Part shown: positions 1 to 6,861 of the stretch, piece by piece
Numbering within the stretch: position 1 is the first letter of the stretch
Layout: each line of letters opens with the position of its first letter
Assembly (NCBI GenBank): GCA_035254305.1
Contig: DATFAS010000188.1
Span: 1 to 11,036, forward strand
DNA length: 11,036 nt
DNA from: DATFAS01 sp035254305
GTDB taxonomy: Bacteria; Bacillota; Bacilli; Aneurinibacillales; RAOX-1
Direction of reading: 5' to 3'
Made by a program: the position numbers and the translations under genes
Notes under the pieces: model-generated
What the model was told of the DNA's origin: nothing
What the model saw: the letters and a program-made list of their open reading frames with translations, nothing else
Database searches by the model: none

Positions 1-2
1 AT

Positions 3-30
3 AGTAAACCAAATAAAGGAAAGTAAACCA
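3..30. repeat. 9-bp direct repeat in the leader (AGTAAACCA twice)
   Basis: The word AGTAAACCA occurs at 3-11 and again at 22-30, a 19-base period, in AT-rich DNA upstream of the operon. It is exact but short, and the region is compositionally biased, so chance is possible. A two-turn spacing could also suit a DNA-binding protein. No function can be assigned. Confidence 0.3.
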
Positions 31-56
31 TCATAATGAAAATAGGGGTGAAACTT

Positions 57-86
57 TTCGAATAATTACGTAATGGGAGCTATGAA
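57..86 (+). promoter_or_regulatory. Weak candidate promoter for the catabolic operon
   Basis: TTCGAA (57-62) and TATGAA (81-86) are separated by 18 bases. They could serve as poor -35 and -10 elements of a housekeeping-type promoter, placing the start of transcription just before the palindrome at 98-113. The same stretch also contains GAATAAT (60-66), which resembles a sigma-E -35 element. That is relevant because the related B. subtilis yng operon is reported to be sigma-E dependent, but the matching -10 is poor here. Neither reading is strong. The real promoter could also lie upstream of the window. Confidence 0.2.
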
Positions 87-96
87 CACCATTTTC

Positions 97-114
97 TGAC
101 TGAGTGCTCAGTCG
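97..114. promoter_or_regulatory. Palindromic operator, FadR/TetR-like
   Basis: GACTGAG (98-104), a two-base centre TG, and CTCAGTC (107-113) form a perfect 7+7 inverted repeat. With its flanks the site reads TGACTGAGTGCTCAGTCG. This has the architecture of B. subtilis FadR boxes (TGAATGA, four bases, TCATTCA), which are bound by a TetR-family repressor whose ligands are acyl-CoAs. It lies about 30 bases upstream of the first start codon, just downstream of the weak promoter candidate, where a bound protein would block transcription. The likely effector would be an acyl-CoA of the pathway, but no regulator gene is present in the window. A transcriptional terminator is unlikely because no T-run follows. 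Confidence 0.55.
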
Positions 115-142
115 ATATTAAGAATAGAAGGGATGATGAAAA

Positions 143-1282
143 ATGAATTTTGATTTGACCGAAGAACAAGCGATGCTCCGAAAGTTGATTCGTGACTTTG
201 CAGAAGGTGAAGTTGCCCCTAGCGCGGATGAAAGGGATCGAACAGGGGAATTTCCAAAGGAGGTTTTTGAGAAGCTAGCTAAGTTAGGAATCATGGGGCT
301 GCCTTTTCCAGAACAATATGGTGGGGCTGGGGCAGATACGATCAGTTTTGCCATCGCTGTAGAAGAGTTAAGCCGAGTGTGTGGTTCCACGGGGATTACT
401 TATTCTGCCCATATTTCTTTAGGTGGAGCACCTATCCATTTATTTGGAACGCATGAGCAGAAGGAAAAATACTTAACCCCGATTTGTACAGGAGAGTACT
501 TAGGTGCTTTTGGCCTGACGGAACCGAATGCTGGTTCAGACGCAGGTGGAACCCAAACAACAGCGATACGGAACGGTGATCAGTGGGAAATTTCTGGTTC
601 TAAATGTTTTATTACGAATGCAAGCTATGCTAAGAACCTAGCAATTACTGCAGTAACGGATCGTTCAAAAGGAACCAACGGGATTAGTGCGTTTATTGTA
701 CCAACCGATGCACCAGGATTTACCGTGATTAGCAATTATGAAAAGATGGGCCTTCACTCATCCAATACAACGGAATTAGTTTTAGAAAATGTAACCGTTC
801 CCAAAGAGAATCTGCTTGGAGTAGAAGGAAATGGATTTAAACAATTTCTAGCTACACTAGACGGAGGCAGGATTGGAATTGGGGCGATGGCGGTTGGAAT
901 TGCTCAGGGAGCCTATGAGAAATCTCTCCAATATGCGAAAGAAAGAAAACAATTTGGTAACAGTTTATCTTCTTTTCAAGCTATTCAATTTAAACTGGCT
1001 GACATGGCGATGAATATTGAATTAGCTCGTAATATGGTGTACAAAGCGGCATGGTTGAAAGATCAAGGAAGGAATTTTAAAAAGGAAGCAGCCATGGGAA
1101 AATTATTTGCTTCGGAAATTTGCATGAAAGTGTGCGATCAAGCCGTACAGATTCATGGCGGGTATGGTTACATGAAGGAATATCAAGTAGAACGGTTCTT
1201 CCGTGATGCCAAGCTTCTGGAGATTGGGGAAGGAACCTCTGAGGTACAACGAATGGTGATTGCCCGTCAGATCGGCTGTTAA
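143..1282 (+). CDS. yngJ: Acyl-CoA dehydrogenase, SCAD-like (YngJ-type)
   Basis: This 379-residue cytoplasmic flavoprotein should oxidise a short or branched acyl-CoA to the 2-enoyl-CoA, passing electrons to ETF. The family's usual three parts are visible: an N-terminal helical domain from residue 1, a central beta domain with signature 1 (GLTEPNAGSDAGG), and a C-terminal helical domain with signature 2 (QIHGGYGYMKEYQVERFFRD). The length is normal for the family. The motif EIGEGTSEVQR places a Glu at residue 363, the position of the catalytic base in SCAD and MCAD. In isovaleryl-CoA dehydrogenase that position is Ala, and the base sits instead in an LDLER motif, which here reads LDGGR (239-243). 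Context suggests isovaleryl-CoA as substrate but the residues favour a general short-chain type. The start is preceded by AGAAGGG (126-132) with a 10-base spacer. It is the first gene of the operon, 34 bases before the biotin carboxylase gene. Confidence 0.93.
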   Translation: MNFDLTEEQAMLRKLIRDFAEGEVAPSADERDRTGEFPKEVFEKLAKLGIMGLPFPEQYGGAGADTISFAIAVEELSRVCGSTGITYSAHISLGGAPIHLFGTHEQKEKYLTPICTGEYLGAFGLTEPNAGSDAGGTQTTAIRNGDQWEISGSKCFITNASYAKNLAITAVTDRSKGTNGISAFIVPTDAPGFTVISNYEKMGLHSSNTTELVLENVTVPKENLLGVEGNGFKQFLATLDGGRIGIGAMAVGIAQGAYEKSLQYAKERKQFGNSLSSFQAIQFKLADMAMNIELARNMVYKAAWLKDQGRNFKKEAAMGKLFASEICMKVCDQAVQIHGGYGYMKEYQVERFFRDAKLLEIGEGTSEVQRMVIARQIGC

Positions 1283-1304
1283 GAGAAATAGGGCAGAAAA
1301 CAGT

Positions 1305-1311
1305 GGGAGGG
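1305..1311 (+). promoter_or_regulatory. Ribosome binding site fixing the biotin carboxylase start
   Basis: GGGAGGG lies 5 bases before the ATG at 1317. The frame stays open back to an ATG at 1260, inside the dehydrogenase gene, but the 19 extra residues do not belong to the biotin carboxylase fold, which begins at MFKKVLIANRGEIA. The later start is therefore preferred. Confidence 0.75.
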
Positions 1312-1316
1312 ATTAT

Positions 1317-2678
1317 ATGTTCAAAAAGGTTCTAATAGCTAATCGAGGTGAGATTGCGGTTCGTGTCATGCGTACTTGCAATGCATTAGGCATTGCAACG
1401 GTCGGTGTTTATTCAGAAGCAGATAAGGAAGCACCACATGTCAAAATGGCGGATGAAGCCTATTTGATTGGAGGTCCGCGAGTTATTGAGAGCTATTTGA
1501 ATATAGATAATATTTTACAAGTTGCCCGATTAGCAGAAGTAGAAGCAATCCATCCCGGGTATGGTCTTCTTTCAGAGAATGCCGAATTTGCTCGTCGCTG
1601 CGAGGAAGCAGGTATCGTGTTCATCGGTCCTTCACCGGATGTTATGTCCCGTATGGGAAGCAAAATTGAATCTCGAAAAGCGATGGAAGAGGCAGGTGTA
1701 CCTGTTGTTCCGGGAATTGCCTATCCATTGGCGGATGCAGAGGAAGCGGTGCAAGTAGCCGATCGTATGGGCTACCCTGTTATGCTTAAGGCCTCTGCAG
1801 GTGGGGGAGGCATTGGTATGCAGGTTGTTCACAGTGCGGATGAAATTCGTAAAGCATTTGAGGGGAATCAAAAGCGAGCAAAGGATTTCTTCGGCGATGG
1901 GGCTATGTATGTAGAGAAATACGTAGAAAATCCAAGGCATATTGAGATTCAGATCCTAGCCGATGGTTCGGGGAATACCGTTTACTTATGGGAACGCGAA
2001 TGTTCCGTGCAACGTCGCCATCAGAAAGTTGTTGAGGAGGCTCCGTCATCTTTTCTTGATGAAGAAACTCGTGCCAAAATGGGAAACACAGCGATAAAAG
2101 CTGCAAAGTCATTGGGTTATTGTAATGCTGGTACCATCGAGTTTTTAGTTGATGTAAATAAAAATTTCTATTTTCTTGAAATGAATACCCGATTACAGGT
2201 GGAGCATCCAGTAACCGAAGAGATTACAGGGTTGGATTTAGTGGCAGAACAATTAAAAATAGCAGCAGGTGGTTCCTTGAATTTCACGCAGTCTGATGTG
2301 CAACGAGAGGGTCATGCGATCGAAGTACGAATCTATGCCGAAGATCCCAAGACATTCTTCCCGTCACCTGGTACGATCACGAGATTTGTTACCCCTGAGG
2401 GTTCTGGCATTCGCCATGAATTGGCCGTAAACGAAGGATCGGTTGTTACACCCTATTATGATCCAATGATTGCAAAGCTCGTGGTCAAAGGAAAGAACCG
2501 TGATGAGGCGATTGGTCTTCTGCAGGAGGCGTTAGCCCAATATCAAGTGGAGGGAATCAAAACGAACATCCCAATGCTGCAAGATGTAGTGGCGCACCCG
2601 GCATTCCATTCTGGTAATACCACAACCAGCTTTGTGTCGACCTATATACAGGAAAATAAAACAACAGTAAAGAAATAG
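1317..2678 (+). CDS. yngH: Biotin carboxylase subunit of an acyl-CoA carboxylase
   Basis: This protein (453 residues from the ATG at 1317) carboxylates the biotin of the carrier protein using ATP and bicarbonate. The order of parts is an N-terminal preATP-grasp domain (KKVLIANRGEIAVR), the ATP-grasp domain with the glycine-rich loop KASAGGGGIGMQ (Lys158 onward), the ECSVQRRHQK strand, and EMNTRLQVEHPVTE with Glu288 and Arg292, which correspond to E. coli AccC Glu288 and Arg292. A C-terminal biotin carboxylase domain follows (AIEVRIYAEDP). The glycine loop reads GIGM, where the common form is GRGM. It stops after the carboxylase domains and has no fused carrier, unlike the alpha subunits of many methylcrotonyl- or propionyl-CoA carboxylases. 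The next gene supplies the carrier. The neighbours indicate a dedicated acyl-CoA carboxylase and not the acetyl-CoA carboxylase of lipid synthesis, although AccC-like function cannot be excluded by residues alone. Confidence 0.93.
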   Translation: MFKKVLIANRGEIAVRVMRTCNALGIATVGVYSEADKEAPHVKMADEAYLIGGPRVIESYLNIDNILQVARLAEVEAIHPGYGLLSENAEFARRCEEAGIVFIGPSPDVMSRMGSKIESRKAMEEAGVPVVPGIAYPLADAEEAVQVADRMGYPVMLKASAGGGGIGMQVVHSADEIRKAFEGNQKRAKDFFGDGAMYVEKYVENPRHIEIQILADGSGNTVYLWERECSVQRRHQKVVEEAPSSFLDEETRAKMGNTAIKAAKSLGYCNAGTIEFLVDVNKNFYFLEMNTRLQVEHPVTEEITGLDLVAEQLKIAAGGSLNFTQSDVQREGHAIEVRIYAEDPKTFFPSPGTITRFVTPEGSGIRHELAVNEGSVVTPYYDPMIAKLVVKGKNRDEAIGLLQEALAQYQVEGIKTNIPMLQDVVAHPAFHSGNTTTSFVSTYIQENKTTVKK

Positions 2679-2682
2679 GAGG
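2677..2682 (+). promoter_or_regulatory. Ribosome binding site overlapping the upstream stop codon
   Basis: AGGAGG overlaps the last two bases of the biotin carboxylase stop codon TAG (2676-2678). It lies 6 bases before the ATG of the biotin carrier. The arrangement suggests translational coupling, so that carboxylase and carrier are made in step. Confidence 0.7.
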
Positions 2683-2688
2683 TTTCCC

Positions 2689-2901
2689 ATGAGAGAAATC
2701 GTAGCAAGTATGGCAGGTAATGTGTGGAAGGTATTGTTCAAACCGGGGGATCAAATCGAGGTAGGCCAAGATGTGGTTATCTTAGAATCGATGAAAATGG
2801 AAATTCCGATTGCGGCGGAAATAAGCGGAACGGTAACAGGGGTCAAGGTGAATGAAGGTGATTTTGTCAATGAGGGGGATGTTCTGGTTGAGATGGAATA
2901 A
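2689..2901 (+). CDS. yngHB: Minimal biotin carrier protein (biotinyl domain only)
   Basis: This 70-residue protein consists of little more than one biotinyl/lipoyl domain. The biotin attachment motif ESMKMEIP places the modified lysine at Lys36, midway along the sequence. The flanking strands (KPGDQIEVGQDVVILES and VNEGDFVNEGDVLVEME) match the two symmetrical halves of the fold. It should carry carboxybiotin between the biotin carboxylase encoded just upstream and the carboxyltransferase encoded at 6862-8406. It lacks the long Ala/Pro linker and N-terminal part of AccB, so it is the stand-alone type found in Bacillus (YngHB/BLAP). A lipoyl carrier is unlikely because the motif has Met on both sides of the Lys, typical of biotin proteins, and the neighbours are carboxylase subunits. 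It begins only 10 bases after the previous gene. Confidence 0.93.
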   Translation: MREIVASMAGNVWKVLFKPGDQIEVGQDVVILESMKMEIPIAAEISGTVTGVKVNEGDFVNEGDVLVEME

Positions 2902-2935
2902 ACCGGAGAAAAAGTTTTGAAGAGAGGGTGGGCGA

Positions 2936-3838
2936 ATGAAGTTTCCAAGGAAAGTAACGATTAAGGAAGTTGGTCCGCGGGACGGATTACAGAACGAGAA
3001 AGGTTTTATCCCCACCCAGGATAAGATTGAATGGATCAATCAATTGTCGAAAACAGGGCTGAGATACATTGAAATCACCTCGTTCGTCAACCCAAAGTGG
3101 ATCCCTGCACTTGCGGATGCGGTCTACGTGGCGAAAGGGATTGAACGTTCCCCAGATATCACTTATACGGCGCTAGTACCCAATCGCCAAGGTCTAGAGT
3201 TGGCTTTAGAAGCCAATGTGAATGAAGTGGCCGTGTTTATGTCATCTAGTGAAACGCATAACCGAAGAAATATTAACAAATCAATCGAGGATACCTTCCC
3301 TATTTTAAAAGAAGTGGTGCAAGAAGCCCTCTCAACTGGAAAGTCAGTCCGTGGATATGTTTCAACCGTATTTGGTTGCCCTTATGAAGGGATCGTTTCC
3401 ATAGAAGAGGTGATCCGGGTATCTGAGGCCTTATTCGAGATGGGAATTGGAGAATTATCATTGGGTGACACCATCGGTGTAGCAAATCCGAAGCAGGTGC
3501 AGGACGTATTGAATATTCTCTTAAAACGCTTTCCCACTGAAAAGTTAGCCTTACACTTTCACGATACGCGCGGTTTAGCTCTTGCTAATATAGTGGCATC
3601 GCTGGACATGGGCATCACAACATTTGATGCCTCTCTTGGTGGTTTGGGTGGATGCCCTTATGCACCTGGTGCATCTGGCAATGTGGCTACGGATGATTTG
3701 CTTTACCTGCTTAACGGGATGGGGATTGAGTCTGGAGTTGATCAAGAAAAGCTGCTTTCCGCGGCCTATTTTATCCAAGATAAGGTAGGGAAATCTTTAT
3801 CGAGCCATAGTCTACAAGTCTGCGGCTTAAGTGGATAG
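2936..3838 (+). CDS. yngG: Hydroxymethylglutaryl-CoA lyase
   Basis: This 300-residue TIM-barrel enzyme should cleave 3-hydroxy-3-methylglutaryl-CoA to acetyl-CoA and acetoacetate. Visible active-site elements are VGPRDGLQNE near the N terminus (Arg15, and metal ligand Asp16), the metal-binding pair in HFHDTRG (His207, His209), and the signature loop GGLGGCPYAPGASGN with catalytic Cys240 and metal ligand Asn249. All equivalents of the human HMGCL residues (Arg41, Asp42, His233, His235, Cys266, Asn275) are present, so the enzyme looks intact. It has the short bacterial length with no mitochondrial or peroxisomal targeting extension. The start is supported by GAGGGTG (2924-2930), 5 bases upstream. 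It sits 34 bases after the carrier gene and produces the acetoacetate used by the CoA-transferase further down. Homocitrate-synthase relatives are excluded by the GGCPY loop. Confidence 0.95.
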   Translation: MKFPRKVTIKEVGPRDGLQNEKGFIPTQDKIEWINQLSKTGLRYIEITSFVNPKWIPALADAVYVAKGIERSPDITYTALVPNRQGLELALEANVNEVAVFMSSSETHNRRNINKSIEDTFPILKEVVQEALSTGKSVRGYVSTVFGCPYEGIVSIEEVIRVSEALFEMGIGELSLGDTIGVANPKQVQDVLNILLKRFPTEKLALHFHDTRGLALANIVASLDMGITTFDASLGGLGGCPYAPGASGNVATDDLLYLLNGMGIESGVDQEKLLSAAYFIQDKVGKSLSSHSLQVCGLSG

Positions 3839-3866
3839 ATGAAGGCGGGATAAATCGATAGATAGG

Positions 3867-3872
3867 AAGGAG
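3867..3872 (+). promoter_or_regulatory. Ribosome binding site deciding the hydratase start
   Basis: AAGGAG ends only one base before an ATG at 3874 but 7 bases before a second, in-frame ATG at 3880. Since 7 bases is a workable spacing and 1 is not, translation most likely begins at 3880, giving MDKAVVIS and not MNMDKAVVIS. Confidence 0.7.
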
Positions 3873-3879
3873 CATGAAC

Positions 3880-4662
3880 ATGGATAAAGCAGTGGTGATC
3901 TCTACCTTAGAGAATGGAATCGTTCTAATCACGTTGAATCGTCCTGAAGCAGCGAATGCATTATCGTTACAAATGCTAAAAGAACTGCAAGAAGCGATTG
4001 AAACATGTAGGTTTGATCGTTCGGTTCGCTGCGTGATAATTACAGGTTCGGGAGAGAAAGCCTTCTGTGCAGGGGCGGATTTAAAAGAACGTGCAGGAAT
4101 GGACATGAATCAGGTGCGCAAAACAGTTTCCTTGATCCGCAGTAACATAAATCATCTGGAAACCTTGCCACAGCCAGTCATAGCAGCTGTGAATGGAGTT
4201 GCTTTTGGAGGGGGTACAGAATTGGCACTAGCTTGTGACATCCGGATCGCTTCTGAAACAGCTAAGTTCGGTCTTACGGAGACTTCACTCGGAATTATTC
4301 CTGGTGCAGGTGGAACACAGCGATTGCCTAGACTGGTCGGAAAGGGACGAGCCAAAGAGATTATTTTTACGGCCAGACGGATTGATGCGAGTGAAGCACG
4401 GGAAATTGGGTTGGTTGAGTACGTGACGCCAGCTGTGTCCTTAATGAGTAAAGCGTTAGATTTGGCGAACCAGATCGTTCGAAACGCACCCATCGCGGTG
4501 AAGCAAGCTAAGTTTGCTATTGATAAGGGATTTGAGGTGGATCTGAACACCGGACTAGCAATTGAGCAAAACGCCTATGAAATAACGATTCCCACAAAGG
4601 ATCGATTGGAAGGATTGCAGGCATTTAAAGAGAAACGTCCCCCTTTATACAAAGGTGAGTAA
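3880..4662 (+). CDS. yngF: Enoyl-CoA hydratase/crotonase, probable methylglutaconyl-CoA hydratase
   Basis: This crotonase-fold protein has 260 residues from the preferred ATG at 3880. It probably adds water to 3-methylglutaconyl-CoA to give HMG-CoA, the substrate of the lyase encoded upstream. The oxyanion-hole strands AFCAGADLKERAGM and AAVNGVAFGGGTELALACD are complete. Both catalytic glutamates of true hydratases are present: Glu114 in GGGTELAL and Glu134 in LTETSLGIIPGAGGTQRLPR. That argues for a hydratase and against isomerase or decarboxylase relatives that keep only one. The PGAGGTQRLPR stretch is also found in human AUH, a methylglutaconyl-CoA hydratase. The exact substrate is inferred from the operon (carboxylase, hydratase, lyase). 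A general short-chain enoyl-CoA hydratase remains possible. Confidence 0.9.
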   Translation: MDKAVVISTLENGIVLITLNRPEAANALSLQMLKELQEAIETCRFDRSVRCVIITGSGEKAFCAGADLKERAGMDMNQVRKTVSLIRSNINHLETLPQPVIAAVNGVAFGGGTELALACDIRIASETAKFGLTETSLGIIPGAGGTQRLPRLVGKGRAKEIIFTARRIDASEAREIGLVEYVTPAVSLMSKALDLANQIVRNAPIAVKQAKFAIDKGFEVDLNTGLAIEQNAYEITIPTKDRLEGLQAFKEKRPPLYKGE

Positions 4663-4710
4663 GAAAATTCAATGAATGATAAATTGAAGGAAAATACAGA
4701 AGTGGGTGAA

Positions 4711-4717
4711 AAGGAGG
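4711..4717 (+). promoter_or_regulatory. Ribosome binding site fixing the acyl-CoA ligase start
   Basis: AAGGAGG lies 9 bases before the ATG at 4727. A GTG at 4706 is in frame, but it lies upstream of this site and would add seven residues with no ribosome binding site of its own. The ATG is therefore chosen. Confidence 0.75.
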
Positions 4718-4726
4718 CTTTTTAAC

Positions 4727-6697
4727 ATGGATGTCACTGGTATTCAACAAATTTTATCGAATAGTGTAATGGTTTTCCCTGATAAAGACAAAGAACAGTC
4801 CTCTTCGCTTGGAAGCAGTAAAGCCTTTAAAGAACTTCTATTAAAATCAAAAGCAAATCCTTCCGAATTTTGGGATGAAGTTGCCAGTGAGCTTATGTGG
4901 TATGAACCGTGGCAAGAAACGATTTCCGGTGAATTACCCGATTTTCATTTCTTTAAGGGTGGTATCAGCAACTCTTGTTACAATCTACTAGATCGACACA
5001 TTCTAAACGGAGCCGCCAATCGGACCGCCCTCATTTGGGAAGGAGAAAACGGTGACTCCAAATTTTATACCTATCAAATGCTTCTGGCAGAAGTGAACCG
5101 TTTTGCGAACGTATTAAAATCTTTTGGGGTCGGGAAAGGTGATGCAGTGGCCATCTATCTCCCCAACCTTGCGGAAGCATTCATTGCTATTCTCGCTTGT
5201 TTTCGGATCGGGGCTGTTTATAATACCATTTTCTCGGGTTTCTCAGAGAAATCATTAAGGGATCGCCTGGTGAGCTTTGAGCCTAAAGTCATTGTGACAG
5301 CAGATGCTAGTCTTCGAAGAGGAAAAGTCATTGCGTTAAAAGAAAAGGTCGACAGCGTGGTTGGTGATATGCCTTATGTTGCAGCGGTAATCGTGGTTAA
5401 TCGACTAAATAGTGAGCTAGATATGAAACCCGGAAGAGATTATTGGTGGCATGACCTTCGAAAAACAGTTGGCATCACGTGTGAACCGGAACGGGTAGAA
5501 GCCAACGAACCGGGCATTGTTTTCTACACAAGTGGGACGACGGCAAAACCAAAGGGTGTTGTTCATTCAGGGATGGCATTTGTTGTCCAAAATTACATTT
5601 ATGCTAAATATCACATGGATCACCATACCGATGATGTTTTCTGGTGTACCGCTGATATTGGCTGGTTGACGATGCATATATGGGGCCTAGTAGGTTCATT
5701 GGCGAACGGTGTAACAACAGTAGTATACGAGGGAGCACCAGACTATCCGAATCGTGACCGATTCTATCAGATCATTGACAAATATCGTGTTAATAAATTG
5801 TTCACAGCGCCAACCGCACTAAGAATGCTCAAAAGTCTGGGTGAAAAAGCGATGGAGCCTTATGATCTAAGCGGCCTTGACGTTATTTCTTTGGTTGGGG
5901 AACCTTTTGATCCGGACACATGGCATTGGACTTATGAAGTTTTAGGAAGAAAGCAAATCTGTGTGAATAATACATGGGGACAGACGGAAACAGCCGGATG
6001 TCCGTTAGCCGGAGCAGCATGGTTAACCCCAATGAAGCCAGGATCCGTGGGTGTCGAGTTTCTAGGTGCTGAAATCGATATTGTTGATGATTATGGAGAT
6101 CCTGTACCTCCAGGAACCTTGGGAAATTTAGTGATTAAAAAACCATTTCCTATGTTATGCCGAACATTATGGAAAGAACCCGATCGTTATTATCAATCTT
6201 ACTTTAGTCAAGTTAAGGGCTGCTATTACCCAAGTGACCTAGCATTTAAGGATAAAGATGGATATTTCTGGGTGGTTGGTCGTTCTGATGATGCTTTTAA
6301 TGTGGCTGGCCATAGATTAAGCACCATGGAAATGGAAAGTGCGGTTTTGGAATGTGAAGGAGTCGCTGAAGCAGCAGTTTTTGGTATCCCTGATCCAATT
6401 AAAGGAGAAGTTCCAGTTGTATTTGTGAAATTATCTACTGGGATTGAAGGGACTGATGAACTAAAGGCACGAATTATTGAAAACATTGTTAGCAGCATCG
6501 GCCAAATTGCGAGACCTCAGCATGTCGTATTTACTGAATCCTTACCCAAAACTGTTAGCGGGAAAATTATGCGTCGTTTATTAAAGGAAATTGTCATGGA
6601 AGGTACTGTGGCAGGTGATGTGACAGGCCTAGAGGATCCGACTGCAGTGGAGGAAATTAAAAATTTGGTTGCTCCGTTGCGTCAAAAGCGAACTTAG
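4727..6697 (+). CDS. AMP-forming acyl-CoA synthetase, Acs-like with enlarged acyl pocket
   Basis: This 656-residue ligase should convert a carboxylic acid, ATP and CoA into acyl-CoA, AMP and PPi. It has the full Acs layout: an N-terminal ACAS_N domain (FWDEVASELMWYEPW), the P-loop YTSGTTAKPKGV (267-278), the ADIGWLTMHIW region, GEPFDPDTW, TWGQTET, the hinge region GRSDDAFNVAGHRLSTMEME, and the C-terminal PKTVSGKIMRR with catalytic Lys613. Two departures from acetate-specific enzymes stand out. The pocket Trp of Acs (TWWQTET, Salmonella Trp414) is Gly418. The segment usually GW(V)TGHSY reads GWLTMHIW (from Trp313). A Gly at that site is known to open the pocket to longer or branched acids. Isovalerate, methylcrotonate or a similar acid fits the operon; acetoacetate is less certain. 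The P-loop also has Ala where Gly is usual (TTAKPKG). It lies 64 bases after the hydratase gene. Confidence 0.85.
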   Translation: MDVTGIQQILSNSVMVFPDKDKEQSSSLGSSKAFKELLLKSKANPSEFWDEVASELMWYEPWQETISGELPDFHFFKGGISNSCYNLLDRHILNGAANRTALIWEGENGDSKFYTYQMLLAEVNRFANVLKSFGVGKGDAVAIYLPNLAEAFIAILACFRIGAVYNTIFSGFSEKSLRDRLVSFEPKVIVTADASLRRGKVIALKEKVDSVVGDMPYVAAVIVVNRLNSELDMKPGRDYWWHDLRKTVGITCEPERVEANEPGIVFYTSGTTAKPKGVVHSGMAFVVQNYIYAKYHMDHHTDDVFWCTADIGWLTMHIWGLVGSLANGVTTVVYEGAPDYPNRDRFYQIIDKYRVNKLFTAPTALRMLKSLGEKAMEPYDLSGLDVISLVGEPFDPDTWHWTYEVLGRKQICVNNTWGQTETAGCPLAGAAWLTPMKPGSVGVEFLGAEIDIVDDYGDPVPPGTLGNLVIKKPFPMLCRTLWKEPDRYYQSYFSQVKGCYYPSDLAFKDKDGYFWVVGRSDDAFNVAGHRLSTMEMESAVLECEGVAEAAVFGIPDPIKGEVPVVFVKLSTGIEGTDELKARIIENIVSSIGQIARPQHVVFTESLPKTVSGKIMRRLLKEIVMEGTVAGDVTGLEDPTAVEEIKNLVAPLRQKRT

Positions 6698-6810
6698 TAT
6701 GACTGTTTGCGATCCAGCTTCCATTGATTGATAAAAGAGTACCAGTCGAGTGGTTCTTCCATTACAATCAGCTTTTGCAGATCGTGGGAGGAACCCTCTG
6801 TCACTTCCAT
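6694..6810 (-). other. Possible small reverse-strand coding remnant in the 164-base gap
   Basis: Between the ligase and carboxyltransferase genes the reverse strand reads 38 residues, beginning MEVTEGSSHDLQK and ending INQWKLDRKQSY. The sequence has a mixed, protein-like composition, and its codons look normally used. The open frame continues upstream in the same style (YPYDRQSPF) to about 6835. No ribosome binding site precedes the ATG at 6810. The frame ends at 6694-6696, overlapping the last bases of the ligase gene. It could be the 3' end of a gene left behind by rearrangement, a tiny antisense gene, or chance. I do not recognise the family. No good promoter or terminator is visible in the gap. 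Confidence 0.2.
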
Positions 6811-6861
6811 GAACGGTGATTGCCTGTCATAAGGGTATAAATAACTGAGGAGGACAAAGCC

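Noticed and set aside
4152..4550. A 132-residue reverse-strand open frame opposite the hydratase gene
   Set aside because: The + strand carries an intact crotonase with all catalytic residues here. The reverse translation is a low-information shadow.
4663..4726. TTCAAT...ATTGAA imperfect palindrome in the hydratase-ligase gap, considered as a second TetR-type operator
   Set aside because: The arms are only 6 bases, AT-rich, spaced by 9, and do not match the GACTGAG half-site at 98-113.
6836..6842. TATAAAT resembling a -10 element just before the carboxyltransferase gene
   Set aside because: No acceptable -35 is found at 16-18 bases upstream, and transcription would start on top of the ribosome binding site at 6847-6853.
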